Origin: Musa acuminata AAA Group
Taxonomy: Eukaryota; Streptophyta; Magnoliopsida; Zingiberales; Musaceae
Assembly: GCF_036884655.1 (NCBI RefSeq)
Contig: NC_088340.1
Location: 9,318,501 to 9,382,500 of the forward strand
DNA length: 64,000 nucleotides
Direction of reading: 5' to 3'
The notes under the pieces were generated by a model. It was not told the DNA's origin. It saw nothing but the letters and a program-made list of their open reading frames with translations, and did no database searches. Position 1 is the first letter of the stretch; every line of letters starts with the position of its first letter. Position numbers and translations under genes: made by a program. Below, one piece after another: positions 28,001 to 38,365 of this stretch.

Positions 28001-31000
28001 ATTAGATCAATAATGCTGAAACAAAAGGCACAGGCATAAAACGATGAAAAAACAGTAATTGTCCAGACTTCAAAAGATGACAAAAATAAGAATTGATGCC
28101 AAAAAGAAAAAGAAAAAAGTATAACGAACACCTGTATCCGAAAAGTAAACAGAAACAAAACTTTGGCTGTTGAGGCTCATTCAAGAAAAAATACAGATAA
28201 GTCAGTCATACAAGCAAACTTCGGTTGGCTATGAGACACATGATCAACAAGATAAAAGTGGTCTAAGACCAGCCCAAGGAAATAAATATTATCAACTCTG
28301 TAAAGGAAGTAGAGAAATGGATTGTCATTCATTAGATCAATAATGCTGAAACAAAAGGCACAGACATAAAAAGATGAAAAAGCAGCAATTGTCCAGATTC
28401 CAAACGATAACCATATTAATTGATGCCAAAAATAAAAATAAAAATGTATAATGAACACCTGTATCCAAAAAGTAAACAGAAACAAAACCTTGGTGGTTGA
28501 GGTTCATTACAGAGAAAGTACAGATAAGTCAGTTATATAAGCAAACTACCATCGGCTATGAGACACGTGATCAACAAGATACAAGTGGTCTAAGACCAGC
28601 TCAAGAAAATAAATATTATAACTATGTAAAGAAAGTAAAGAAATGGACTGGCATTCATTATATCAATAATGCTGAAACAAAAGGCACAGGCATAAAACGA
28701 TGAAGCAGTAATTGTACAGACTTCAACAGATGACAACCATAAGAATTGATGCCAAAACTAAAAAGAGAAAAAAAAAAGTATAATCAACAATTGTATCTGG
28801 AAAATAAGCAGAAACGAAACTTTGGTGGTTGAGGTTCATTACATAGAAACTACAGATAATCAATTATATAAGCAAACTATGGTCGGCTATGAGACACATG
28901 ATCAACAAGATAAAAGTGGTCTAAGACCAACCCAAGGAAATAAATATTATCCACTCTGTAAAAAAAAGTAAAGAAATAGATTGCCATTCATTAGATCAAT
29001 AATGTTGAAACAAAAGGCACAGGCATAAAACAATGAAAAAGCAGTAATTGTCCATATCTCAAAAGATGACAACCAAAAGTAAACAGAAACAAAACTTCGG
29101 TGGTTTAGGTTCGTTACAGAGAAACTACAGTTATATAACCAAACTATGGTCAGCCATGAGACATGTTATCAACAAGATAAAAGTGGTCTAAGACCAGCCT
29201 TGTCATGACTCGAGCCTGATGGGTTAACTGGTCTATCAACTTCGTTTAGTCTAAACCACTGACCAAAATGCTTAAGCTGAAGTTGATAGTAGTACACTCA
29301 TCAAACCCTTATAAGTCAATCTTAATCTTGTCCACTTTCGATGTGGGACTAATCAGGGGTGTTACAAGCCTAAGGAAAAAAAAAGTTTATCCATTCTGTA
29401 AATAAAGTAAAGAAATGGATTGCCATTCATTAGACCACTAATGCTAAAACAAAAGGCACAGGCATAAATTATTATTAGAGAAACAGCATGGCCCTAAAAA
29501 CAAGAATTCCCATATGTCAAGAAACAAACAAGGTAATGAATCAAATACCAAAAGTAGAGTTCTACCCATTAAATAGGTCAATCAAGAGGAGGGTAATCAG
29601 GCAATCTGACAACAGCAAGCACTTATACGTAAAGTTAAATGAAGGCTCAGTTGCGAAACAATACAATAATATCTTGAAGCTAAAAAGAGAGGTTATTAAA
29701 TCATTCAAGTAAAACAAGGAAACACAGCTATACCAAACATAGAGTACACATGTAACACATTTTTTTTTCAAGTGTCACTTGGCACACCAGACTTCACCTG
29801 GGGAAAGATGACTAACACAGAGGGTGAAAAGGTGCACAAGACACCATGGCCAGGATTTAAATCCTTGACCTAAGATAAGGGACTTTGTATACACACAGCC
29901 AGCAGGGACGTTGTTGGTTGGGCATAGGAACACAACTTTACTGACATAAATCTGTACAGATTTTTGTATCTAACTTGTCTTAAAGTGGGTGGACTGGTAA
30001 GTTTGAATTCTGGAGGTATCAGTTACCAACCTACAAGTTGATTTATATAGGTCTGCTACCATTTGAAACTGGTAGGCACTAGGAAAAAGAAAATGAATCT
30101 GTCCTCAAAACAAACAAGCATTTAAACCATTTTACAGCATAGCTTCCTCCACCAGAACTATTCTTATGACACTAACCATCCATTATTTGGTTCCATAAAA
30201 TTTAATTGCCTATAGTCGCTTTATGATCTTTTCCTATCAGTCAGAAGAAGATTAGAATTAAGAATGTTGTTTTCTCTATTTATAGATTTTAAGCTTAGAA
30301 ATTTTATTCTTTATATAACTTGTCTTGTCTATTTTAACTACTAAAGCTATGCATTCAGATTCAAGCCAATTTCAAACTTGTAGTAATGGTAATGCAAAGT
30401 ATATACCGGTACTAATTTCAGAACCCTCGGCTTCTAAATATTGTCTCCACTGTAGAAACTTGGAACTTATTTCTGGTCTATTTTCATTAACAAGAAGAAA
30501 AGTATCATTGATACGTAATGTCAACACAAAACTTCCAAGTCCATCCATCACAAGTGCGCATATGCAGTGGTAATGCAGACTCAGCAATAAATTATATTCG
30601 TCCTTACACTTCATAAACTAGTGACTGCCCGGTCATAAAATCCTTAACTTTTATCAAAATACAAAATAGGGGGTCCACTCCTTTCATAACCAACCACCAA
30701 CAATTGATGTTAGTAAATAAACAACACGATTGATCTTGGCATAGAGGCAGAGCTGTTTCAAGAAAATACTTTGACTGATCTTGGCATTGATTATGCATAA
30801 AGACGGCCACATAAAGTACCCACGAGATTGCTCACCAGCTCTTTTGTGGAAGGGTCTATAGAATTTGATCAGACGAAACAATTACAAACTTTTGTCATCC
30901 AATCCTACCTCTGTCGTTTTCTTCTTCTCTTTTCTAAAACCAAATAGGAACATTGATTGCCAAAGACCTGTTATAATTTAAAGCGATGCCCTATCCCATT

Positions 31001-31471
31001 AGAAACACACACAAAAAAAAGCACTTTCTAGTGGCGGTGTGAGTTGAATGATCGCTTTGAAGAGGCAAATTAGGAGAGGAATCCGAAAGCATCAGACTTG
31101 AGAAAGACAAATGAGCGACGCTACCTAATAACTCCAGACTGTGTCACCAAGTAAAGCAGGAGCCGACTCGCAAGACCACACCTTTTCCATTATTCATGAG
31201 AAAGTGCCAACAAATCCTAGCGACTCAAGGCAAAAATAAATCCTGAACCCGTGAAGGGATAAAAAAAAGGGAGCAGAGACTCGCAATCAAAGGGAACAAG
31301 GTACGAACTTTCGGGGCCTCCGAGCTGGGCGACGGCGTCGACGAAGCGCTCGTGGAGGTCGGTCGTCCATCGGAGGCGCGGCTTGGGGTCGGCCGTCAGG
31401 ACTAGGCTCGGGCCGTGGGCTTCCTCCGTTGGAATCGAAGCTTCCGGGCGGTGGATCAACCCAGAAAACAT
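23906..31471 (-). CDS. MYB-CC (PHR1-like) transcription factor, MYR1/MYR2-like
   Basis: This is the second MYB-CC factor, on the same strand as gene 1. Exons 31309-31471, 26058-26134, 25889-25943, 25230-25299, 24911-24980 and 23906-24217 give 248 residues. The N-terminus reads [11 protein letters not shown], followed by [40 protein letters not shown] and [20 protein letters not shown] as the DNA-binding domain (about 33-87). The coiled coil (about 124-165) has [19 protein letters not shown], with the LHEQ motif at 140-143, then [23 protein letters not shown] at 31469-31471 was chosen over an upstream in-frame ATG at 31519 because [10 protein letters not shown] fits the family start. Intron 1 (26135-31308) is 5.2 kb and packed with repeats and insertions. 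A role in phosphate or related nutrient signalling is plausible only by family. Confidence 0.93.
25051..25175. repeat. TA/CA-rich compound microsatellite
   Basis: Alternating TA, CATA and CACA runs in an intron of MYB-CC gene 2, between the 70-bp exons at 24911 and 25230. Purine-pyrimidine alternation could favour slippage. Tyr-Ile ORFs here are artefacts. Confidence 0.85.
27101..27903. mobile_element. Non-autonomous hAT-like DNA transposon (803 bp)
   Basis: The left end reads CAGTGATTTAAAAAGGTGC. The right end, read on the minus strand, is CAGGGATTTAAAAAGCACT, a good terminal inverted repeat of the hAT CAGNG type. Subterminal GGGCGCTCGCC-type motifs are also inverted. The 8-bp flanks are GAGACACG (27093-27100) and GAGACACA (27904-27911), seven of eight identical, as expected for an aged hAT target duplication. 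No transposase is encoded. The interior carries a GC-rich 57-bp minisatellite and an AT-rich tail. It sits inside one unit of the 0.33-kb array. Confidence 0.8.
27314..27500. repeat. 57-bp GC-rich minisatellite inside the hAT element
   Basis: GCTGCTCGCCGCT begins at 27314, 27371, 27428 and 27485, an exact 57-bp period over four copies, the last partial. Since 57 is 19 codons, reading frames stay open on both strands and generate 126- and 164-residue ORFs with repeated LLAAVAA and [11 protein letters not shown] blocks. These are most likely by-products of the repeat. Confidence 0.85.
29201..29366 (-). mobile_element. Solo LTR of the same TRIM family
   Basis: Read on the minus strand it starts TGTAACACCCCTGATTAGTC and ends GGCTCGAGTCATGACA, 166 bp with TG..CA ends. 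A perfect 5-bp duplication, AGCCT, flanks it (29196-29200 and 29367-29371). It matches the left LTR of the TRIM copy at 20848 along its length. It is inserted in the last unit of the 0.33-kb array, in the orientation opposite to that copy. Confidence 0.88.
29472..31308 (-). other. Remaining part of intron 1 of MYB-CC gene 2
   Basis: AT-rich intron sequence without a supported gene. A stretch at about 30399-30472 has an acceptor-like TAATGAAAATAG, an open frame reading [20 protein letters not shown], and a GTATAT donor-like end. It could be a cryptic exon or an old coding fragment. Nothing else stands out. Confidence 0.4.
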
Positions 31472-31684
31472 CCTCCTTTCCTGTGGAAAAGCAATCTTGG
31501 AAAGGCGAAAAGAGAGCAAACAAGATTAAAAGAATTGCAACCCCACTTGGAAGCAGTGCGACCAAGGGGAAAGGAGGTTGCTTTTTGGCCCTTGGCTCTT
31601 TGGGATCCTAACGCGAGGCAGAATTTGTCGCCATAATCGCTTTGCCCCACAACAAGAAAGACTGGAGCTTTACATCAACAAGCA

Positions 31685-31693
31685 CCTTTATAT
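31685..31693 (-). promoter_or_regulatory. TATA box of MYB-CC gene 2
   Basis: The minus strand reads AATATAAAG here, about 215 bp upstream of the chosen ATG at 31471, placing a transcript start near 31655 and leaving a leader of about 185 bases. The sequence upstream has a GA-rich microsatellite near 31761-31780. Confidence 0.5.
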
Positions 31694-31699
31694 TTCTCT

Positions 31700-34362
31700 C
31701 CTCGCCGCAGCCGATGGAAAGACCAGGACCAGGATAAAGGAAGGAACAATGTGGATGGGAGAGAGAGAGAGAGAGAGAGCGACCCATGTGAAACAAGTCT
31801 ATTCTTTGCTGGGTGGACTTGGTGGTCCGTCAAACACACCCTGTCTCCTCAATTGACGGCTATGGTTAGCTCAATAAGAAAAACGTCAAGTTTAGATCAA
31901 CCTTATTTGTATGCTTCCGCTAGCTCGGCAAGGCACTGAGAAATTGTTGCCGATGCTTGCACGTTGAAGCTATGTTTTTTCTGTCTGTATCTCCATATAG
32001 AACTTATTTTGATGCATTATTTTTGCCAGTTGATTCCCATCCACCAGGTTCTACCGGAGTAATTTGATTAAAAAGGTTGTTCCGATGACTCCACCAACCG
32101 TTCATCCCATGCAAAAATAATTGAGCGTCTTATGTTGTGAATAAAACATTAGAACAAATTCAAATTTATGATTAAGTCTAATGACAAGATTGGCAGACCT
32201 AATCAAAAGAATATTTTTGAGTCAGATTCATTTATTTAATTGAATGGGTAAAATAAACATTTTACTTCTACTTATCAGAAGTTTTTTGGCCATATTTATG
32301 TGCAGGCGCCTGAGCAGCTGCTCTATTCCATTTTTGACCCCATGAAAGCGAACATCTTCTTAGTTTGATCGTGAAAATGATCGATGCATCCATAATAATC
32401 TCCCTACGACGATAAGTCTCAATTGATCGCTCCAATATTTCTAATGGAAGCACCAATGTCAACCTTGGCTGAAGTATCTCTCTTTCCCGGACGACATAAA
32501 AGTTAAAAAACAATAAAAAAAAACCTCAAAGCATCTCTATGATTCTAATTCACCTGAAAGTTTTTATTCCAAGATATAAGGTTAAAAAAATGAAATCTCA
32601 TCGTTGTGCATCTACAGTTAAGAACTGCACCAGCTTTATATATTCAAGTGCTCCAGAAATCCAGAAATAAATTAATTGCATTTTGATAGCTTCTATTTTG
32701 ATATTGTGTTCTCTGTATTATGACAGCTTCTATTTTGATAATTATAGGAGCAAAATATGGTCTCAATCATCAAAAGAAATCTTGCGGTCTTCGACGGGTT
32801 TCATATTGAAAACAAGAAAAAACAATTTTACAAAGAAAAAACTAAATATTGCGGCAAAGCAGTGAAGGGGTTGGCGCTCAGTGGAAGGAGAAGTCGTTTA
32901 ATTAGTGAGAAAGGCTCACGGCAATGACAAAATTTGCCACCGCCACTGCCCACACCAAGTATTTAAACTCATCAAAGCATCAATAAACCATCCAATTCTT
33001 TGCCGCATCCAAACAAAAAAAATTTAATTTTCAATAGAAAAATTCAATGTTAAACGAGATCTAAAGCCAGGAGTTCATTCGATCCAGTAAAAACTCGATC
33101 TTTAAAGAAGAGTTTTCCAAAATCAAAAGATAAGAGTGACAAAATAGATATTTATTCATTAAAATGGACGAGAGACAGAGAGAGAAAGAGGCTTCAGTGT
33201 GTGTAACAACAAGAATCAGATCAAAGACCAGAGTCTCACTGAAATCCGCTAAGAGGATTAAGACCACTCATCATCAGCCAAGACTCGAGAGAGAAAAAAT
33301 TGTTTGGGCAATCAAGACACCGAGAAATCATTAGAGCAATCGATGTTCAATTAGATCCAAAGTCAGTAGATCATTTGATGCACTAAATACTTGATCTTTA
33401 AGGAACTTCCTTACGGCAGAGTTTTCCAAAACCAAAAGATGAGTAACAAAATTGCAAAGAGGACCGATGGAGAGAGGGAGAGGCATCAGTGTGTGTAACA
33501 ACAAGAATCAGATCATAGACCGGAGAGTCTCACTGAAATCCGCTAAGATCTTTACGATCACTCATCATCAGCCGGCCGTCAACGAGACGGAAGAAATTGT
33601 TAGAGCAATCAAGAAACCACGAACATCTACGAATTGAAAAGAAGAGATGAAAGACCATATGTGGAGTAGCGGCAACAACAGAAACATGAAGCCCCTCGAC
33701 ATGCGTCCATATATAGAGATCTAAGGATTTAGGGTTAGGGTTTCGAGTCAGGAACAGGGGTTTGTCGTTGCGCGAGAAACGGTTCGATCTCGGCCGTCTG
33801 ATTGAATTCAAGAACGTATTACGGCCAAGGCCCTCTCCCCAGCCCAAACGTGGAAGCGTATGGGCTCGATCCCTCTTTGTGAGGCCCAAATCAAAGACGC
33901 GAACAGGACCATGACAAGAATCTTTTTTAGAAATGGCAACATGAATGCATGGAAAACCCATTTTCTTTAATCAAGTAATTCATGGCTTATGAGGGAAAAA
34001 GATTGAACATGAGGAACATGAACAAGGAAAACGATCGATGGTAGAAAGAACCACAAGAAAGAAGGGGGATTCGAAAACGAAGGAAGCAAGAGAAATGAAG
34101 GCAAATTCCAAGAGTCATAATCACCAAAAACTGAACCGGAATATCATAAATAGACATATATAAAACAAGAATTTCATCAAGGAAAAGGCACAATCGCAGT
34201 ACGATGCAGTAACCAAACAGGAGACAGATTCAAAGGGGTTTAGGTCAAAACATTCACGTTCAGATAGAAAGAAAGATTTTCTTGGATGGAGCTGCAAGAT
34301 AAAAAGAGAAAACGAATGAATAATGAAACTTGAGAGAGAGAGAGAGAGGATGGTGGAGCGGA
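31700..34362. other. Intergenic stretch with a local duplication
   Basis: No gene is supported. A segment of about 0.25 kb near 33059-33290 is repeated near 33352-33575. Shared parts include AGTGTGTGTAACAACAAGAA, TCTCACTGAAATCCGCTAAG and CACTCATCATCAGCC. Minus-strand ORFs at 32268-32513 and 33530-33961 show no family resemblance. If the exon-like piece at 34363 belongs to a real gene, its remaining exons should lie here, but I could not find them. Confidence 0.4.
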
Positions 34363-34412
34363 CCTGCTTGAGCCAGCTGATGGCCGATTCGTCGAGCCCT
34401 CCGGTGAACATA
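34363..34412 (-). CDS. Isolated first-exon-like segment (MFTGGLDESAISWLKQ)
   Basis: The minus strand reads MFTGGLDESAISWLKQ and then a donor, CAG|GTCCGC, after a GA-rich leader typical of plant genes. The start resembles that of an uncharacterised plant family whose proteins begin with MFTEGLD, but I cannot name it with confidence. No continuing exon was recognised in the 2.4 kb to the left, so this is either a gene with a distant or very diverged second exon, or a truncated gene. A GC-rich promoter-like stretch follows at 34480-34740. Confidence 0.35.
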
Positions 34413-34749
34413 CTTCGGATTGGTCGATCTCTCAAGCTCAATTGCGAGAGAGAGAGAGAGAGAGACAAAGATTAGAAGGGAGTGGAGTAGAATTCGATCA
34501 AAATGGGGAGGAAAATACCACCGGGGACGATTTCTCGAAAGGAGATCAAATTAGGGCTTCAAGATCGGGTGAGGGAGACCGTGGGCTGTGGACTCGGTGG
34601 TCGAACGCGTAACTGCTAGTGCGGAAGCGAGAAAAGGAATCCTTAGTTGAAGTGCTCCGCAGGTGGAAGGAACGAAAGCCGCACGAATCTCAAGGATCTC
34701 TCACCGGGACGGGGTCTTAATGCGACCGGAGGTTTGAAGCCCCCCCCCC

Positions 34750-36746
34750 TAATCCATATTGCCTGGACACATTCTTTCCATTATGGTTGAATCAAATTAG
34801 TAATCCATCAAATTAGTAATCAATCAAATTAGTAATCCATCGAATCGAAATAGAATCAGATCAAGTTTTAACGGTTCGATTCTGATTCTTGAAACTTGGA
34901 ATCAGATCCAACCGATCCAGTTTGATTTGAATCGATTTAAAATTTAAAAAAATAAAAATAATTGAGTAAAAAATAATTTTAAAAAAATAAAAAAAAATAA
35001 TCGTAAATATATCGAATAATTAAGATTTTGAAATATATCGAACGAGATTTCGAACTCTCAAAACAAATCCAAACACAGCTCACAATACAATGCTGGTTTT
35101 TCAGCATCATAAAGCCAGTGTCAAGAAATCAACAAAACACCACATTCCTAGCCACCACAGCAATAGCAACAACAGTCACAATAATATCAATTCCTTCATA
35201 TCTACTACACTTGAAAAGATCAAGTTTCGACACACAAAATTTTGATTCACCATACATCAGTAAGTTATTTTCCGAGAGAAGCAGATCCTTTAAACAAAAC
35301 ATTGCCTTGGTGTAAACAGTCGACGATACCAAGTTATAACAAGTTAAAACATTCAACCACCATCATCCTGTTCCACAGGTCGACTGTTTTCCGCTCCTTC
35401 CGAATCCAGATGGATGCTAATAGCAATGACTTACGGGGAAGACAAGGCATTGTCGGAGAAAACATCTCTTTGCGGAAGAAAACAGAGGCGCACCTGAAAC
35501 AGATGGAGAAGAAACAATCTTCGGTCATGCTTAGAATTAATGTGACCGAGCTTGTCCTCGTGCCCTACCGACATGGCATTTAGAACTCTTCTTTAGCAGG
35601 TCTTCATAAGCCACTCTTTTCAAGTCACCAAAGGATCACTAAGATGACATCAATGTGGTTTACCAACCTCATTCAATCTGTTCTACTGCAACATAACAAC
35701 TACACAAGTGTCGAGCTACAATTAAGATGTAATTGTGGTTGGCCACATGGCTATGGCTGAAAACATTGTGTTAACAAAGAGAACCCAATCATTAAACATC
35801 AGCAAGTTATTCCAAGGGAATTGAATCCTTCAACAAAATTACTGCTATCATTCAACCACCATCAACCTGGATGACTGTTTTCTGTTCCTTCCCGGTCCAA
35901 GAGAAACGACGTAGATAGAGACAGCAAGGCATAATTGGAGAAACTAGTTCTCTGCAAAAGAAAACATAGACCCACCTGAAACAGATGGAGAAGAAACAAA
36001 CTTCAATCATGTTTGTGACCTAAATTGGGCTGACTAGCTGCAACTTTATCCCTGTTTCCTCACCGACATGGCACTGGGAACTTATCTTCATCTAATCTCT
36101 CCATACACAACTCTTCACGTGTCACTAGATGATCATTAACTACGACATCAACATGTCTATCAAATTTATAATCTCGGTCGATCTGTTCTACTACACCGAG
36201 ATCGAGTTAAACCATCAACTAGCATTACACATTTTACATAGATGTACGTCAAACAAAAAGGATTTACCATATGAAAATGTAAGGAACCCAACAAAGTGCC
36301 AAGTCGATAAAAGGAATAAGAGTTGAATTGCTAGTGATGCCTTTGTATGCCTACTAAGATAAACTAATTGTTTGTTAAGCAATCAATGGTGCATCAAAAG
36401 CCCCATGTAATTTCGGCGAACACAAGCATGGAGATTCTCGCGACCCCATTCGACTAAATCTAACATGACACCAACCACAATTGAGATTGTTTGAAACCAT
36501 AATTAAACTTAACAACAGTGCTTGACATGGCACAAACTTGTTGTAAGACATACAAGGAACTGAATGGGGCAATGTTGAGCAACACAACCCGTCACAAGAA
36601 CTGACCACATGACAAGCAAGTCCTTAGGATTAGTTTTGCCCACAACACATTGCTGATGCTGCTACATTAGGCAAAGAACACAAGATGGAGAGCATTACAC
36701 AAGACTCACATTGTTGATGCTGATGCTGATGCTGATGCTGCTACTG
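34750..36746. other. 3' flank of NF-YC with a diverged duplication
   Basis: AT-rich sequence without a supported gene. A segment near 35270-35720 recurs in diverged form near 35800-36210. Shared parts include ATTCAACCACCATCA, GACTGTTTTC, CACCTGAAACAGATGGAGAA and CCGACATGGCA. The right end presumably contains the 3' untranslated region of the NF-YC gene. Confidence 0.5.
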
Positions 36747-37265
36747 CTACTGCTGGACATAGTAGTAAGACATCGGGTCGGTGGGCGGGCCACCGAGCGG
36801 GCGTGCCACGTCTTCCTTCCCCTCCTCTCTCGGCACGATGTCGATGAGGAAGTCGAAGACGTCGGTGCGGGAGATGGCGGCGGCTATGTCATTCTTCTGC
36901 AAGGTGCGGCGCTTGTTCTCCTCGGCGTGAGCCCACGACCGGTGCGTGAGCTCGAGGATGAACATCTCGCAGGCCCTGGCGAAGACCACGGGGGCCTCGG
37001 CGGCGATCATGCGGACGTCCTCGTCGGCCTTCATGATCTTCTTGATCCGGGCGAGCGGCAGGCTGTGGTTCTTGAAGTCGGTGGTCTGCTCGATCTCGCG
37101 GAACTGGTCGGCCCAGAACAACTGGAGCTGCTGCTGCTGCTGCTGCTGTTGCTGGTGGTACAGATGCTGGTAGGCCTGGTAGGGGCCGCCGCCGGCAGCC
37201 GCGGCGTAGGGCACCCCAGTGGCGACGCCCATCACCGGCGGGGTGGTGTGGCCCGGCTGATCCAT
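36747..37265 (-). CDS. Nuclear factor Y subunit C (NF-YC)
   Basis: This is a histone-fold subunit of the CCAAT-binding NF-Y complex: it pairs with NF-YB in the cytoplasm or nucleus and then recruits NF-YA or CONSTANS-like partners. A single coding exon gives 172 residues. A Gln run (38-46) precedes the core [20 protein letters not shown]. The histone fold follows: [40 protein letters not shown], then [20 protein letters not shown]. The C-terminus is [12 protein letters not shown]. Directly after the TAG stop the same frame continues CAG, TAG, CAG and then alternating CAT and CAG codons, so the Gln/His tail common in this family seems cut off by two nonsense codons. A leader intron reaching toward 37.6 kb is likely. 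Confidence 0.94.
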   Translation of the reverse strand: MDQPGHTTPPVMGVATGVPYAAAAGGGPYQAYQHLYHQQQQQQQQQLQLFWADQFREIEQTTDFKNHSLPLARIKKIMKADEDVRMIAAEAPVVFARACEMFILELTHRSWAHAEENKRRTLQKNDIAAAISRTDVFDFLIDIVPREEGKEDVARPLGGPPTDPMSYYYVQQ

Positions 37266-38365
37266 TCTCTCTGATCAGAACCAAAACCAACAACACAAAA
37301 CAAAGGTCAAAACCTGATCTTTTGCAGAAAAAACAAATCAAAATCCAGAATTTCTAAGAAGAACCCAAGAAATTTCCAATTTTGATAGATCGACCGAGCG
37401 AAGAAAAGAGGAGGGAGGGGTCTGAACCAATTTTGAACTGAACAAACAGGAAGAGAGAAAGATGGAGATCAAATTAAAAGTTGCGATTGGGAGGGTGATG
37501 GAAATCTATCGGCACAGATGGTAGAACCCTAGAATCTTCGTATAAGACCCAGAAAGGGAGCGACAAACCTGGTATTGCGAACGATAGACAGGGAGAGAGA
37601 AATACCTGTTTGGGGCACCAGGGCAGGCAGGAAAGGATGAAGAAAGCGATGGAACGAGGGGAAGAGGCCGCTTGGTAGAAGTTGGTTGGATTTGGAGAGG
37701 ACCTTAGCAAAGCATTTATGATGAACTTTTGGCTGGTCCAATGGTGGCAGGCATTAGGGCTTGGCCAGCTGTGCAGCCTAAACACAGTGGTCGATTTCTT
37801 TTCACCTTGTGTTGTCAGGTGGTGCAGAGTGGTGATGCAGTGAGATACGTACATGCACTGACAACATGACCAGCAGTGCAATTATTTGGATGGAGATGGT
37901 TTTGATTGGCGTCAACTTCAATCTCTAACCAGAACCAGGTTTGATCGTCAACCTTCTAACCAGAGGTGATGAGTCTGCAAACACGATTTAGTTTTATAGT
38001 GGGAAGACAAAGGGAATATATGCCTGCCAGTCTTTAAATCACACTGGAAAAAAGGGGAAACATGAGTCGAAGATGAGAAGAAAAAAAAAAGAAAAATTAT
38101 ACTCGAAATTTTTTCTTCCTCTGTTGTGAACACCAGCAACTCCAAATTCATTACCCATAGTCATGGTTGATATGGCATTTAATTTGAATGAGAAGCACCC
38201 AAATTTAATGCACAAAGTGGCTATATTAATATCAGAGCAGATAGTATATATAAACAAGCTCAGATGCTGGCAGATAGTATGGTCAAAAGAGAAGAGGTGG
38301 ATTCGAGAGAGAGAGAGAGAGAGATAAAGGAGACATGGCCGATGGCAGCAACGCAGCACTTGGAA
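37266..38365 (-). promoter_or_regulatory. NF-YC leader/promoter and 3' flank of aldolase
   Basis: 37266-37900 contains CT/GA-rich leader-like sequence for NF-YC on the minus strand, with no coding exon recognised. The stretch to 38365 includes an AT-rich part and a GA microsatellite (about 38307-38324), probably in the 3' untranslated region of the aldolase gene. Confidence 0.4.

Larger units (their letters stand above)
26265..29470. repeat. Array of about seven ~0.33-kb tandem repeats
   Basis: Units share GATCAACAAGATA, AGTGGTCTAAGACCAGCC, AAGGAAATAAATATTAT, CATTAGATCAATAATGCTGA and CAGTAATTGTCCAGACTTC. The GATCAACAAG marker begins near 26440, 26763, 27913, 28242, 28569, 28900 and, degenerate, 29167. 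Spacings are about 323-339 bp once the hAT insertion is removed, with the last unit shortened. The array fills much of intron 1 of MYB-CC gene 2. Minus-strand ORFs of about 95 codons recur, but the period is not a fixed multiple of three, so coding is unlikely. Confidence 0.9.

Noticed and set aside
26417..28485. Recurring ~95-residue hydrophobic minus-strand ORFs
   Set aside because: They are copies of the 0.33-kb repeat; the unit length is not a constant multiple of three and frames are not preserved.
33530..33961. 143-residue minus-strand ORF
   Set aside because: No family resemblance, and part of it covers a local duplication; no splice or promoter support.
36711..37274. 187-residue plus-strand ORF rich in Leu
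   Set aside because: It is antisense to NF-YC; the Leu runs come from the Gln and His codon tracts read backwards.
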